A stretch of 64,000 nt of DNA from Vitis vinifera. Taxonomy: Eukaryota; Streptophyta; Magnoliopsida; Vitales; Vitaceae. The notes below the pieces were generated by a model. That model was not told where the DNA came from. It did no database searches and saw only the letters and a list, made by a program, of their open reading frames with translations. How positions within the stretch are numbered: position 1 is the first letter of the stretch; each line of letters starts with the position of its first letter. Shown here piece after piece: positions 1 through 13,400 of the stretch. The stretch is taken from NCBI RefSeq assembly GCF_030704535.1, contig NC_081822.1, forward strand, positions 12,331,001 through 12,395,000. The letters run 5' to 3'. Made by a program: the position numbers and the translations under genes.

Positions 1-1412
1 CTTCAACGCCTGCAAGAACAGGGGCAAGCAAGGTATGATCTACTCAACATGTGTTAGTTTTTTGTTGTAATTCTTAGTGATTAATAGAATTAACTGTCGC
101 AACTGATCTTCAGAAACGAAGGAAATAGGATAGAAGTCGAATCCATCCGCATAATATTAAACTGCATATAAAGTTTGTGTTGTAACAATTATTAGTTTAA
201 TTTCCCTTTTGCAATTTTAGCACACAAGAAAGAGAAGAGAAGGTCAGGGTTCACATGTGTGTGTTGATGTTCGTAAGCAGTGCATGACTAACATATGAAT
301 CGAGGAATAAAATGAAGAACCCTGCTGTTAAGGAGAGAAGGAAAAAATCATGGTTTATGTCCCAATGAATAATGGTAGAAAGATGCTAGGAGAGTCAAAT
401 ACATGTCTGAAGACAGTTTTTGGGCATTTGGCAACTTGGTAGATGAACCCCAAAGTAGTACGATGTGCTTTATAGCATGGATAGAACTGATACTTATTAC
501 AGTGGAATGAATGGACAAAATGGCATACAAGCAGTTCTTTTTAAATCAGGGGTGATACTGTACCCCCTATTATAATTTGATCAATGGATTAATTTTCTGA
601 GCGATGCTTGTTGCATCAGTGCATGATGCATTTTGATGATAATTCAAGTTTCCCCTCTCATTGACATCATTTTATCTCCACAACCATGGTGATGTCTCTC
701 TTTCCCGCCAAATCTTGCCAGAGTCGGTGGAGGATTCTACATAGCAGGGCTGACGGTCATTACTTTCTTTCTTTCTTTTATTTATTTATTTTTTATTTTT
801 AGATAGGCAAATATAGATATATGAATCAGAACCAAGTAAAAAAATCAGGGCTGACAATGATTCCTTTGGTGGTTGAAACGTTGGACCATAAGCTGGTGTG
901 TATTGCTGATTCTCTTTCCTAGAATTTGAAAGGAGAGGTGGCTTTTCCTGCACATACAAGAGAGAAGAATTCTATTCAGACAGGGGGCAAAAATCATGAT
1001 CTATTTATCTCACATGATTTGCGATGGATGAGCTTACATTATTAGGGACACTGGATCACTATTACTGAATTCAAATTCATCTAAAGCTTGCACATGCATA
1101 TTGTGAGATGTATCTATAGACTCAGTAATCTGAGACAACCATGCAATAGTAAACCCACTTGTTAAGCAGCATGAACTGCATATCATTCATTAAGGAGAAA
1201 CTATGACAAAATTCAGTTGTGATTTTTTCTTCACAGAAAAATGTGTTTTGTTGTGGGCAGCTCAAGGTTTTAATAAAATGTTTATACCTATAAATATATA
1301 TCCAGGTTAAATGCTATCATGTTCCTTAGCTTAGTGTGGGGATTCAGTTCTTTTGGCTATCCATTGAGACTATCTATTTGTCTAGGAGGTAAATAAGTAG
1401 TTGAATAAGTGA

Positions 1413-1469
<57 letters not shown>

Positions 1470-4400
1470 CCCTTCGTAGGCTATGATATTTTGGCTTAAC
1501 CACTTTCCTCTTTTCCTATGAATTCAATTATATCATTTGTTTCTTTGTTTTTTAGGTGCCCCAGAAGACCTCATTTCTGGGAAGGGCTGGTGTTGTGGGC
1601 CTAGAGAAGGCAGTGGAAGTCTTGGATACACTGGGAAGTAGCATGTCAAGTTTGAATCCCCACAGTGGGTTTGTATCTGGCATTGCTTCCAGAGGAAATA
1701 AAATATCTATATTGGCATTTGAAGTAGCTAATACAATAGCCAAAGGTGCAAACCTACAGCATTCTCTTTCTGAAGAGAATATCCAGTTTCTGAAAAAGGA
1801 GATTTTACATTCAGAAGGAGTGCAACAATTAGTTTCCACAGATATGACAGAGTTGCTAAGTATTGCTGCTGCTGACAAAAGGTTGTTGCTTGTTAGAGAG
1901 AATAGTTTGCTTTGCTTTGTCTTTTGTGCCTAGTGCAATATGAATTAATTGTAGCATTTTTCATCTTTTAATATCTCACTTGTTTCTTTTATTATTATTT
2001 GGTTTATTTGTAGAGAGGAATTTGATGTTTTCTCACGGGAAGTAATTAGATTTGGAGATTTATGTAAGGATCCACAATGGCACAACCTGGATCGATATTT
2101 TTCAAAGTGAGTAGATACTTATAGTGCATTCAAGTTAAGTTACTGATGTGCTGACAATGCAAACAGATTTATTGAATGATTATAAAATTTCAGGTTAGAT
2201 ACAGATGATCCCAGCCATAAACAACTTAGAGAAGAGATAGAAGTGACAGTTCAAGAGTTAACTACTTTGGCTCAGCATACTTCTGTAAGTTTAGTTTTGT
2301 ATTGGTAATATTTTTTTGCATTTCTTGTTATGTGTGCTACATATGGTATTATTAATATTTTGGGAAATGATACTTCATTTGTTTGGAAGGAAATCATATT
2401 AAATTTTGGTTTAAAAAAGCACAGTTGATTTCTTTCTGAAATGATATTCGTTCTATATCATGTCTATTTTATGTGCCTGATTCATTTGAATGAACTTGTG
2501 TGATTGAAAAAATACTTTGATCATTAGATTCAAAGTTTGATTATGTTATTGTGGTCACTGAATAGTTTAAAGATTTAGATTCTATGATCATCGATCAACT
2601 TATGGGATTATTCCAAGCCCATGTGGTATTTAGTTATCTCCACCTCTAATTTTGAGCACTTGACTATATCCTAAATTTTGATCCCTTTTTTTCTTTGTAA
2701 AATTCTTTGTCCCTCTTTGCCTTCATTTGGTTTTACCATCTTACCCTTCTTGTAGATAAGATATGGGCACTTCTGAGCCTGGCTGGATATTGATCTCAGG
2801 TCCAGATGCTTTCTTTCACTTTTTGCTATATCACTTCTGCCTCTTTAGTTTGGGTTATTAGGCTATTGTTGACATGAAAGGCATATCCACCATATGTCTA
2901 GCACTGGTTTCAACACTTATAAGCCTCTATATCTCCTGACAATCTGACTCAGATTTTGTGAATCTTATCTGTGTGATATGAGAATTAAAAATAAGCTTAT
3001 TATTATCTTTCTAGATTTATAAATAATGGTCAATAAATATTTTTTGCATTATGGCAATGTGTTTTGAGTTGAATAATAGAGGCCTTGCTATGCTTCTGTT
3101 GCATAGTCTTTTCCATGTAAATACAGTTGTTATGGTTATTTAATGTAAGTCTTCCCTGTTAATATGTTTATGGTATCGAACATGCAGGTACATGAATGGA
3201 TTTTGTAGACACATTCACAAACTCAAGCAAACATAGCACTGTTTCATATCGGTCTTTGTTTTAGGCAATTGATTTGTCCTGCACTCCATCTCTGTGTGTG
3301 CATGTCTCTAAGGCTTTATTTGATTGTGTATTCACCTTCTTTCTTCCATAGGGGAAAGCTGACCCGTGTTTATTTTGCTTTTGAAATGACTTTAATTCCA
3401 CATGTGCTAACCAAATGTATATAAAAGTGTAATTTGGTGGGATAATCTTTTAGTTTTTTGCTTCCCTGGATGATTTTTTATTTTTTATTTTTGGGTTTCT
3501 TGATTTAATAGAATCATGGAATGATGATTTGAATTAGATGCATTCCCAAAATTTTTGCTCTTCTGCAGAGAACCTGTTATTCTGTTTTTTTATAAGTATA
3601 CTTGACTAATGCTGCAAGGTTCATTTTGCCTTCATCTCTTATGCCTTAGTAAGGGTTAGTTATGTTCTACTTTGAGATGCTAATTCCTTCTGCATTTATA
3701 GGAATTATATCATGAGCTGAATGCTGTAGACCGATTTGAACAAGATTATCGACGGAAGCTTGAGGAAGTGGAGTCCTTGCATCTTCCTCGTAGAGGTTAG
3801 ACATGGATGATCTTTTTCTCCTATTTTAGTTTTATTAGATGTGTAAGTAGGATTTTCTTTATTTCCTTTTCTTTGTTCCTTTTGGGAAGGGTATTGGGTT
3901 AAGTTTGTCTCAACTTTTATTTTTACTTCTTAACTTTTCACCTCTAAATGCATATGCTGTTTAGTATGTTATCTAGATATTGAGTCTCTTCTCTTAGCTA
4001 TTTAAAGGGGATCTTGTATATGACTAGGTTTACGTATCCCCTGAAAATAAGAAGGAAGAAAAATAATTGCTATATAATTTATTATTGCTTGTTGATTTAA
4101 AGGTTGGCTAATTATTTGTAGAAGTTGTTATGGCGTGCAATCTGATTTATGAATAGAGGGTTAGGACTGAAAGATTTAGTTTTAGATTGCAAAAAGGATA
4201 CCTGGCTAAGCATAACAATTGCTAGAGAAAATTAAGATAATATGAATATGTTGGAATAATGATATACATTGTGGGCCCAAATTCTAACAACTTAAGTTTT
4301 TAGGAAAATTGGTTGTCCAACATTGGTATCAAAGCCATGTTTGCTTCTTCTTTCTTTCTTTTTTTTTTTCTTCAGGTTTAGAGGGCGTTTGTTTTTTTTT

Positions 4401-7400
4401 GCTTTTTGTTGAAAGCAATTTGCTTTTAGACTTTGAGTTGTTTGTTTTTTTTACTTTTTCATGACTTATTATAAACTTTTTGCTGAATAGAAAAAACCAA
4501 AACATTTGACTTTTTTTAAATGGAAAAAGTAACATATTGGTTTTTTTTTACTTTTTAATGTTTAATAGAAATAAAATATTTAAAAAAAAAACAACCTAAT
4601 ACTTAACACTATTAAATATTAAAGTTCTATTTAGAATTAAGTAAAAAAAACAAATACCACCTTAGTCTTTTTGACCTTAGTTGCCAAAATCTTGCTTATT
4701 CCTTGGTTGGCCTTCACTGTTGAAGCCCTTGAAAATCTAGTTTTTCCCTTCCTTTATTTTTCATCTTGAAAATCCAGTTTTTTCATTCTTTAATTTTTTT
4801 TCCCTTATTTAGCCTTCAACCTTTTTTTTTTCTCTCCCCAACCTTGTTTGAGGCATCGTTTGAAAAATGTTTGAAGTCTCTCAAACTGATCCCTCAGAAA
4901 AAAGACCCATATCAGTGAATGGTGCTGAAAATTCGATTACAATGTCTTGGTTGCAGAATTCTATGTAGCCATGGAGTGGTAAAACTCATCATTTTTTCTC
5001 ACCAACAATAAAGATATGGGATGCTATTGCTTAGATACATTTCAGCATGGTGTCACAACCTTATTTAGCAGGAGTTCATGAGTTTGAACTTCACATGTTT
5101 ATTTCCCCAATTTATTGAGCCACATACAAGCCCAAAGGAGGCTGTCCTTGATTTGTTTTGCCTATGGGTTTGATTGTCTCTCTACATGTGGGTATGAGGC
5201 TGGGGAGGGTGTTGGAGAACATGGTATACATTGTGGGTCCAAATCTTAATAACTTTAAGCTTTTAGGAAAATTGGTTCTTTAACACAATACCCCTTGTTA
5301 GATGAGTATCTTGGTATATTCATTCTTAAATTGGAGTTTTTCTTTCAAGGGGGAATTTGTGTTGAAATAGCTATTACTTGGTGAGATTGCTTGGCAAGGA
5401 AACTAGCCCAGGAATGCTTTCTTTGCCATAAGTTGGACTGTTGTTGGTGTGCGTTGCATTAGATGATTAAATGAAACATAATCCATTCAATAGTTTGGAG
5501 GTTATAATAGACAATATTGCTGAATTTCATTTGAAGAGAAATATTATTGTAGGGGATTCACAGAAGGATAATTGTCAGAGCAACTGCACTTTTCATGTTT
5601 GAAGTTTTAAGATGGCATAATGGGAATGTTGGGTGCCATGTGAAATGCAACTTTGTACTATAGCTTCTAATTTTGGAGGTGTGTATTTGTCTTGCCTGTA
5701 AATTGAGATGCCTCTATATTGAGAAGCTTGATATTTCATTGCTAGTTGCCACAGTAATGATTATATGATATTCTACTACGAACTATTTATCAATATAAAA
5801 CTGACCATTCCTTGAGTTCTTTCTAAAGTTCTATTTTTGGGATGGCAATGGGGTAGTTTAATGGGGCATTCGCTGTACCACAATTGGTTCAGATTTGGGA
5901 TTGCTACAATTCATTTTGGAACATATTTAGGTTGGGATTTCAAATATAAACTGAGGTTTAGTCCTCCATGTATATTCCATGTTGATCCATTGTGGACCTT
6001 GTTGTCTTTCTGAATTAACCTCCCCTGTTTTTTGCATGTTGACCAAATTCAAATGATGTGTATTTGATTTTCCTGCATTCCTGAATAGTTGCTTCTGATC
6101 ATTGTCCATTGCATCAAAGGTAAAATAAAAAAAAATCAGAGGTGCAAGATTACTGGAACATCACATTCTGGTTAATGGGTGCACTTGTATTCTCCCTTGC
6201 TCTCTATGCAAACACATGCTTCCTTCTTTCTCTTTCGAGTATTCTTCTCTCATATGCAAACTTTTAGATGTATATTGAAGAGTCAATGTTTTGGTCCTCA
6301 ATGTGGATTAATGAGGGTATTTACGACAATTGCAGTTCAACTAATTCAAACTTATTTTCATGTCATGATGATGTATCTTAGATTAAACAATTGGAAATCA
6401 AGGACTTTGCCTGTTGAAACAAACAATTGGAAATCAAGAATAAGCACATTCAATGCAGTTTATTGGAACAATGAGATGAATCTATTGGTTCATGTTAAAC
6501 TTAAGTTATCAGAAGTTCAAGAGTTTCAGAGATCATGGAGGAGAGAGAGAGGGCTAGAGAGAGAAAGATCGCGAGAGAGGGAGAGAGCAGTGGCGATGAG
6601 GGTTCGACGGAAATCGCAGAAGGCGCGAGCCATGCGAGGCCTGGGAATAATGTCAAGAGGGGTGGTTTCGGCGTGGAATCGAAAAGATTCGAGGTCGAGG
6701 TGGAGGAGAGGAGAGGTAGATTGCATGCCACGATTGTGGAGAGGAAAGGCGGGATCTCGTCGTGGGTCAGACTAGGTCCGGTGAGCCTCGGGATAGTCTT
6801 TGAATGTTTGAATCTGAGTATTGAGGACTGAAGAATGGGTAGGTGGGCAAGAGAGTGGAAGGAAAACGGGAGGATGTACTCTCTGTCGCGCGATTACAAC
6901 AGAGGGGGCTGCTTTCTTCGTTTGGGAGTTGCGGATTTGGAGGGAAAGAGGTTTAGTGTCTATATTCCTAGAGGAAGAGGAGAAAGGGGCGGATGGGCTT
7001 CAATGGCGGACACACTGAGGAGTTTGGGCTGCGAAGAAAGTTGCCCTAATAACCAGAAGGCAGTTGTGTCCCGGACGAAGCCGAACATGGTGAAGTCTTA
7101 TGTGGAGGCGACCAAAGTGGCGAAGGAAAAGGAGAGAGCAGCAGCTAGGGAGATATTACTACGGAAGAGGTGGGAAGGAATTTATCCAAACTTGGCCACT
7201 GTGTTGTTGGGACTTGGAATCACAATGCAGCGAAGGGTGATGATCTCAGAGGGTGGGGATCCCAGCTAGCGAGAATATGGAGGTTAAAAGGGAGTTTAGG
7301 GCTGGCTAAAATGGAGAGGGGAAAGGTGTTAATGGAGTTTGAGATCCCGGCAGAGGCGGAGCAAGTCTCAAAGATGGGAAGCATTTTGCTTGGGAGGGTA

Positions 7401-10400
7401 GATCTCCGTTTAGAGAAGTGGAATCCGGAGACGGGATGTTTGAAGGAAGGGGAAAGGAGCAATGAAGCGTGGGTGCGGGTAGTTGGGCTGCCTGTCTCCA
7501 TGTGGGAACGGGATATTCTGAGGAAAATTGGGGATGCGTGTGGGGGCTTCATTGCGATTGATCATCAAACGGAAAAAATGGAGGATTTACAGTGGGCACG
7601 CCTCTTGGTGAAGCGGAACGGTGGGTCTCCTCCCAGCTTAGTGGAGGTTTGGATTGATGGGTTTTGTTACGAGGTTACCTTATGGTGGGAAATCAGGCCA
7701 GTCATCAAAGTTCCGGCGACTGGAAAGAGAGGGAAGACCGTCGTGACAGATGCGAAGGAAGGGGGTGACGCGAGTGCACGCGCGGGGGGGCGCGTGTTGG
7801 GGGCGATGGAGGGTTCAAGGCTCGAGGACTGCCTGATGACTGAGGATGGGACGCAGAGTCAGGTCAGTGGGTCGGGTCAGAACTCGGATCCAAATCGGAA
7901 CGAAGACGGGTTGGGTTTGTTAGGCCAAGCATCATCTTCTAGAGGGCCTAAAGCTTACACTTCCACTGGGCCAAGCTCGCTTGGGCTGGTGTTTTATGGG
8001 AATGGAAATGGGAAGCCCAAGGAAAAGGCCGGGCCTTTGGGTTTACTTAAAGGGGATGGGCTTGCTTTTCGAAGCTCATCTCCTCCTGCTTCTTCTAAGG
8101 CCCAGACGGAGAAGGGCTCCTCTGCTATGGTGCGCAGTCGAGGCCCACTGAGGAGCCCAGGCGTGGGCATCTCCAACTGCTGGGGGAAGGACGACCAGTG
8201 GGGGCTGAGACGTGGAGACGAGACAGAGTGGGGGGGGATCTCCAGAACCGATAGCGCTCTGCTGGAGGAAGACGCAAGGTATGTTCCGTCTTCCTCTGGA
8301 ATGGTGACTTTGGACCCTTCTCCTCCTTTCTTTTCTTCTTTTGGTCGGACTCCAAGGAAGGAGTCTTTCGACCGTTTTGGAACTTTAGTGGAGTCAATCA
8401 AGGGGGATTGCCTATGCAAGGAAATTGGGCATTCACAGCAGTTTGCGGGGAAGTGTTGGGACTTGGTAGAGATCAGTAACGATAGCATGGAGGATGATAG
8501 AAAGGCTCTGTGCCTAGCCCGACCTATTTCTCAAGAAGAGGGTGCATGGGTGGATGAAGGATGGGAAGAAAGTGATTGGGCTAGGTTCAGTCAATTCCTG
8601 GGATTTTCAACAGAGGGCCTAGAGAAAGACATTCTGGAGTTCATGGTTAAAATTAAGAAGAGAAGAGAAAGAATTCACAGCAAAGCTATATTGGAGAAAT
8701 CGAAATTTGAAAGGGAGTTGAGAAGACTAGAATGCTCAGTCAACTATGAGGGGGGGAAGAAGAGAAAGGGTACTGTGCAAGGAAGAGGGTGTCAAATTAT
8801 GGAAGTCCAATGAAAATAAGGCTTTTGAGCTGGAATGTACGCGGGGTCAATGATAGTTCCAAGAGGAAAGTGATTAAAGCTCTGATTAGAAAGCAAAAAG
8901 TTGACTTGTTTTGCATCCAGGAAACGAAAATTCAATCCATGAATGAGGGTATGGTTAGGAGTTTGGGGTCAGGGAGGTTTCTGGATTGGGGTGCCTTGGA
9001 AGCTCAAGGAACAGCAGGAGGGATTCTAATTTGCTGGGACAAAAGAACCCTAGAAATCCTTGAGATGGAAATGGGCCAATTCACAATTTCCTGCAGACTT
9101 AGGAATGTTGAGGATGGGAAGACCTGGATTTTTACGGGTGTGTATGGGCCGTTTTCCAAAGATGACAGGGACACCTTCTGGGGGGAGCTTGGGGCGATTA
9201 GGGGAATCTGGGATGACCCTTGGTGTGTTGGGGGTGATTTTAACGTCACTCTAAACCTTGGGGAAAGGAGTAATCAGGGGAGGCTGACTGGCGCCATGAG
9301 AAGATTTGCCCAGGTGACGGATGAGTTAGAGCTTTTGGATATTCCGTTGCATGGGGGGGGGGGGGGGGGTGGCTTCCTGGAGTGGGGGAAGGAATAACCA
9401 AGCTTGGGCTAGACTGGACCGGTTTTTAGTGACCCAAGATTGGCTGGACTGCTTCAGTGGGGTCCTTCAGTGCAGGCTGCCCAGACCCGTTTCTGACCAT
9501 TTCCCCATCTTACTGAAAGGTGGGGGGGTAAGAAAGGGCCCCTCCCCTTTTAGGTTTGAAAACATGTGGCTCAAAGTTGAGGGGTTTAAGGACCTTCTTC
9601 GGGGGTGGTGGCAGGAGGCGGGGGGGAGGGGGAGGGCTAGCTTCAGAGTGGCTTCAAAATTGAAGTTTCTGAAGGATAAAATTAAATCTTGGAACAGGGA
9701 AGTGTTTGGGAGGGTGGAAGTCAACAAAAATCTAGCCTTGCAACAAGTAGAATTTTGGGATAGGGTGGAGAGTGGCAGGAGCCTAACTGAAAGGGAGTCA
9801 GAGCTGAAAACTGAGGCTAAGGAGGCCTTCAAAAATTGGGTTCTTTTGGAAGAAACGCATTGGAGACAATCTTCTAGGGAGTTGTGGCTGAGGGAAGGTG
9901 ATAAGAATACTGGTTTCTTTCATCGGATGGCTAATGCTCATAGAAGAAATAACTCCATGGATAAGATTAAAATCAATGGGAGGTGGTTGGAGGAGGAGAG
10001 GGAGGTGAGAGAGGGGGTTGTGAATGCCTTTCAGCAGTTGTTGTCAGAGGATCAATCATGGAAATCTGATATTGAAGGGCTGCAGCTCAAAAGCTTAAAC
10101 CATGCTGAAGCTGAAGGTTTGGAGCAGCCCTTTACTGAGGCAGAGATTCATTTGGCTCTAATGGGTATGAATGGTGATAAGGCTCCAGGCCCGGATGGGT
10201 TCACAGTGGCCTTTTGGCAGTTCTGTTGGGAGTTCGTGAAGGAGGAAATTGTGGACGTGTTCAAGGAGTTTTATGAAGACAAGTCGTTTGCTAAGAGCCT
10301 CAACTCTACTTTTCTGGTCCTCATTCCTAAGAAAGGGGGGGTTGAGGATTTGGGGGATTTCAGACCAATCAGCTTGCTTGGGGGTGTGTATAAGCTCTTG

Positions 10401-13400
10401 GCCAAAGTGCTGTCCAATAGAATTAAGGAGGTGCTAGACAAGGTGGTTTCGTCGGACCAAAATGCCTTTGTGAAGGGAAGACAGATTTTAGATGCTTCAC
10501 TCATAGCCAATGAGGTAATTGACTATTGGCTTAAACGCAAGGAGAAAGGGGTGATATGTAAACTGGACATTGAAAAAGCCTATAATAGTATTAATTGGAA
10601 CTTCCTCATGAAGGTCATGCGGAAGATGGGCTTTGGGGACCGGTGGTTGAAATGGATTTGGTGGTGTATTTCAACGGCAAGCTTTTCTATTCTGGTCAAT
10701 GGGGTGCCGGCTGGTTATTTCTCCAACTCTAGGGGGTTACGCCAAGGTGATCCACTCTCCCCCTACCTTTTTGTGCTGGGCATGGAAGTTCTAAGCGCTA
10801 TGTTGAGAAGGGCTGTTGATGGGGGCTTCACTTCAGGTTGTAGCATCCAAGGGAGGGGGGGAATGGAGATAAATGTGTCCCATTTACTTTTTGCTGATGA
10901 TACGATTATTTTTTGTGAAGCAAGGCAAGATCACATTACTTACCTAAGCTGGATTTTGGTATGGTTTGAGGCAGCCTCTGGTCTTAGAATAAATCTTGCT
11001 AAAAGTGAAGTAATCCCGGTTGGAGAGGTGGAAGACATTGAGATGTTGGCGGTGGAGTTAGGGTGTAAAGTGGGGACCCTCCCTTCGGTTTATTTGGGGC
11101 TGCCTTTGGGAGCCAAGCACAAGGCCACGACTATGTGGGATGGGGTTGAAGCAAGAATGAGAAGAAGGCTTGCACTGTGGAAAAGACAATATTTGTCAAA
11201 GGGTGGGAGGATTACCCTCATCAAAAGCACTTTGGCCAGCATGCCGATTTACCAATTGTCTCTTTTTCGCATGCCTAAGCTGGTTGTTAAAAGGCTTGAA
11301 AAGCTTCAAAGGGACTTTCTTTGGGGAGGGGGAAGTTTGGAAAGAAAGATTCATCTCATCAACTGGGCGGTGGTGTGTACCCATAAGGAGAGTGGGGGCC
11401 TAGGTATTCGGAAAATTGATTTCTTGAATAAGGCTCTATTGGGGAAATGGATTTGGCGGTTCGCCATTGAGGAAGACTTCTTCTGGAGAAAGGTGGTTGG
11501 GGTGAAGTATGGTCGGTTGGGTTTTGGTTGGAGAACAAAGGAGGCCCGCGGAACGTTTGGGGTGGGGGTTTGGAGGGATATCTTGAAGGAGTCGTCTTGG
11601 TGTTGGGATAATATTGAATTCAAAGTGGGAAAGGGGACTAAGGTGAGTTTCTGGACTGACCATTGGTGTGGTAATGAGGAGCTGGCCCAAACTTTTCCCC
11701 AGTTGTTTGAATTGGCAGTCCAAAGGAACGCCTCGGTAAATGAGATGTGGGATTCTAGCCTCGGCCAAGGAGGTTGGAATATAAGACTCTCCAGAAACCT
11801 TAATGATTGGGAGCTGGACGCTTTAGGAGAGCTGCTGCAGTTGTTAAGGGATTTGAGGACTTCTCTTGAAGAGGATGCAGTGATTTGGAAAGGAGAGAGT
11901 CATGGCCTCTTTCGGATTAAAGATGCCTACAAGCTTTTGGCAGGGTCTAATGTCATTAGCTTCCCGAAAAAGGGCATTTGGGTGGATAAGGTTCCAACCA
12001 AAGTTGCTTTTTTTGCTTGGGAGGCGTCTTGGGAGAAAGTTTTAACTTTGGACATGCTTCAAAGAAGGGGATGGCAGTTTCCTAACAGGTGTTTTTTATG
12101 TGGTTGTGAAGAGGAAAATGTAAATCATATACTTTTACACTGTACAGTTGTAAGGGCTCTCTGGGAGATTGTCTTGGCCTTGTTTGGGGCTAATTGGGTG
12201 TTCCCAGAGAAAGTCAAAGATATGCTAGTCAGTTGGAGGGGCCCTTTTGTGGGGAGAAAGAGGAAAAGGATTTGGACTTCCATTCCGTTGTGTATTTTTT
12301 GGACGGTTTGGAAGGAGAGAAATAGATTAGCGTTTAGGGGGGGCTCTCTAGCTATTCAGAAGCTAAAGAATTCTTTTGTTTGTAACTTGTGGAGTTGGGC
12401 TAGGGTGTATATGGGAGAGGAGTCCTCTTCGCTTATAGGTTTTTTGGAATGGCTCGCTACTCCTTAAGGGGTGGTGAGTGTTGGTTGTTGGATTGGCTAC
12501 TGTGTATACGTCCTGTATGCCTTGTGGCTTTTTGCCTCTTTTAATATATTTGTGCGCACTTATCAAAAAAAAAAAAAGTTATCAGAAGTTCATAGAAGAG
12601 TTTGAAGTGCAAATGCTTTCACGTAATCTGGGTTTTCATGTTAGATTTCTGGTTGAGTTTTGGTAGTTATAGCTCATGTTTATAACTATTTGATTAACCA
12701 GTAGAATGCTAATTAATCTTTAATACTCTCCACTGTTGTAACTTGTAAGTTATAGTACAGGTTATTTGCTATTGCACCACCATGTCTCTTTCCTCCTGCA
12801 GGGTACCATAACGGCTGGAGTTGATACTTACCTAACTTTTATGGAGAGTGGTTGTAATTTCTATAATGGGAATGTTATGCCATTTTTTGATAGAAATGAA
12901 GGTTGTACTTAATTGATTGAGTCCTCACTGAAAAAAAAAGGAAAAGAAAATTGTGATGTTTTTCATTTCAAGGAAAATAATTTTTATTATTCTGCACCTC
13001 CTGTTTATTGTAAGCTTTGAAGAGACCTTATTTTCCCTTTACAATCACGCTGTTATTCTAGTACTGTTTATTTTAAACTTTTATCAATGGTTTGGTGATG
13101 TTCACTTCTGATTGTTAACACTACTTGTCTGCTTTTTGCTTAGCCAGAAGGGTGGAGTATTCAAATTAACAGGTCATTTTTTTTTTGTAATTGTAGGAGA
13201 GAGCCTCACAATGTTACACAGTGAGCTAAAACATCAAAGAAAGCTTGTAAGGAGCTTGAAAAAGAAATCGCTTTGGTCTAGAAACTTGGAGGAGGTATGT
13301 GATTATGAATCATTTTTTTACAATTTCGGAAAAGATAAATCATGATTCTGAAGTCTTTTATAAGGAATTCATTCTCAAGTTGCTTCTATCTCATTTTCTT

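Larger units (their letters stand above)
6520..12575 (+). mobile_element. Full-length LINE (L1-type) in PSI intron
   Basis: A 6.06-kb non-LTR retrotransposon in the sense orientation of the host gene. It has a perfect 17-bp target-site duplication AAGTTATCAGAAGTTCA at 6503-6519 and 12576-12592. It ends in an A tract directly before the right duplication and starts just upstream of the first ORF1 ATG, so it looks complete at the 5' end. It carries ORF1 (DUF4283-type) and ORF2 (endonuclease, reverse transcriptase, zf-RVT). It is GC-richer than the intron around it. Both ORFs carry breaks, so it is probably not autonomous now. Confidence 0.93.

Noticed and set aside
7994-8488. 164-codon minus-strand frame in LINE ORF1
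   Set aside because: Shadow of the Gly/Ser/Pro-rich ORF1 region; no independent signal.
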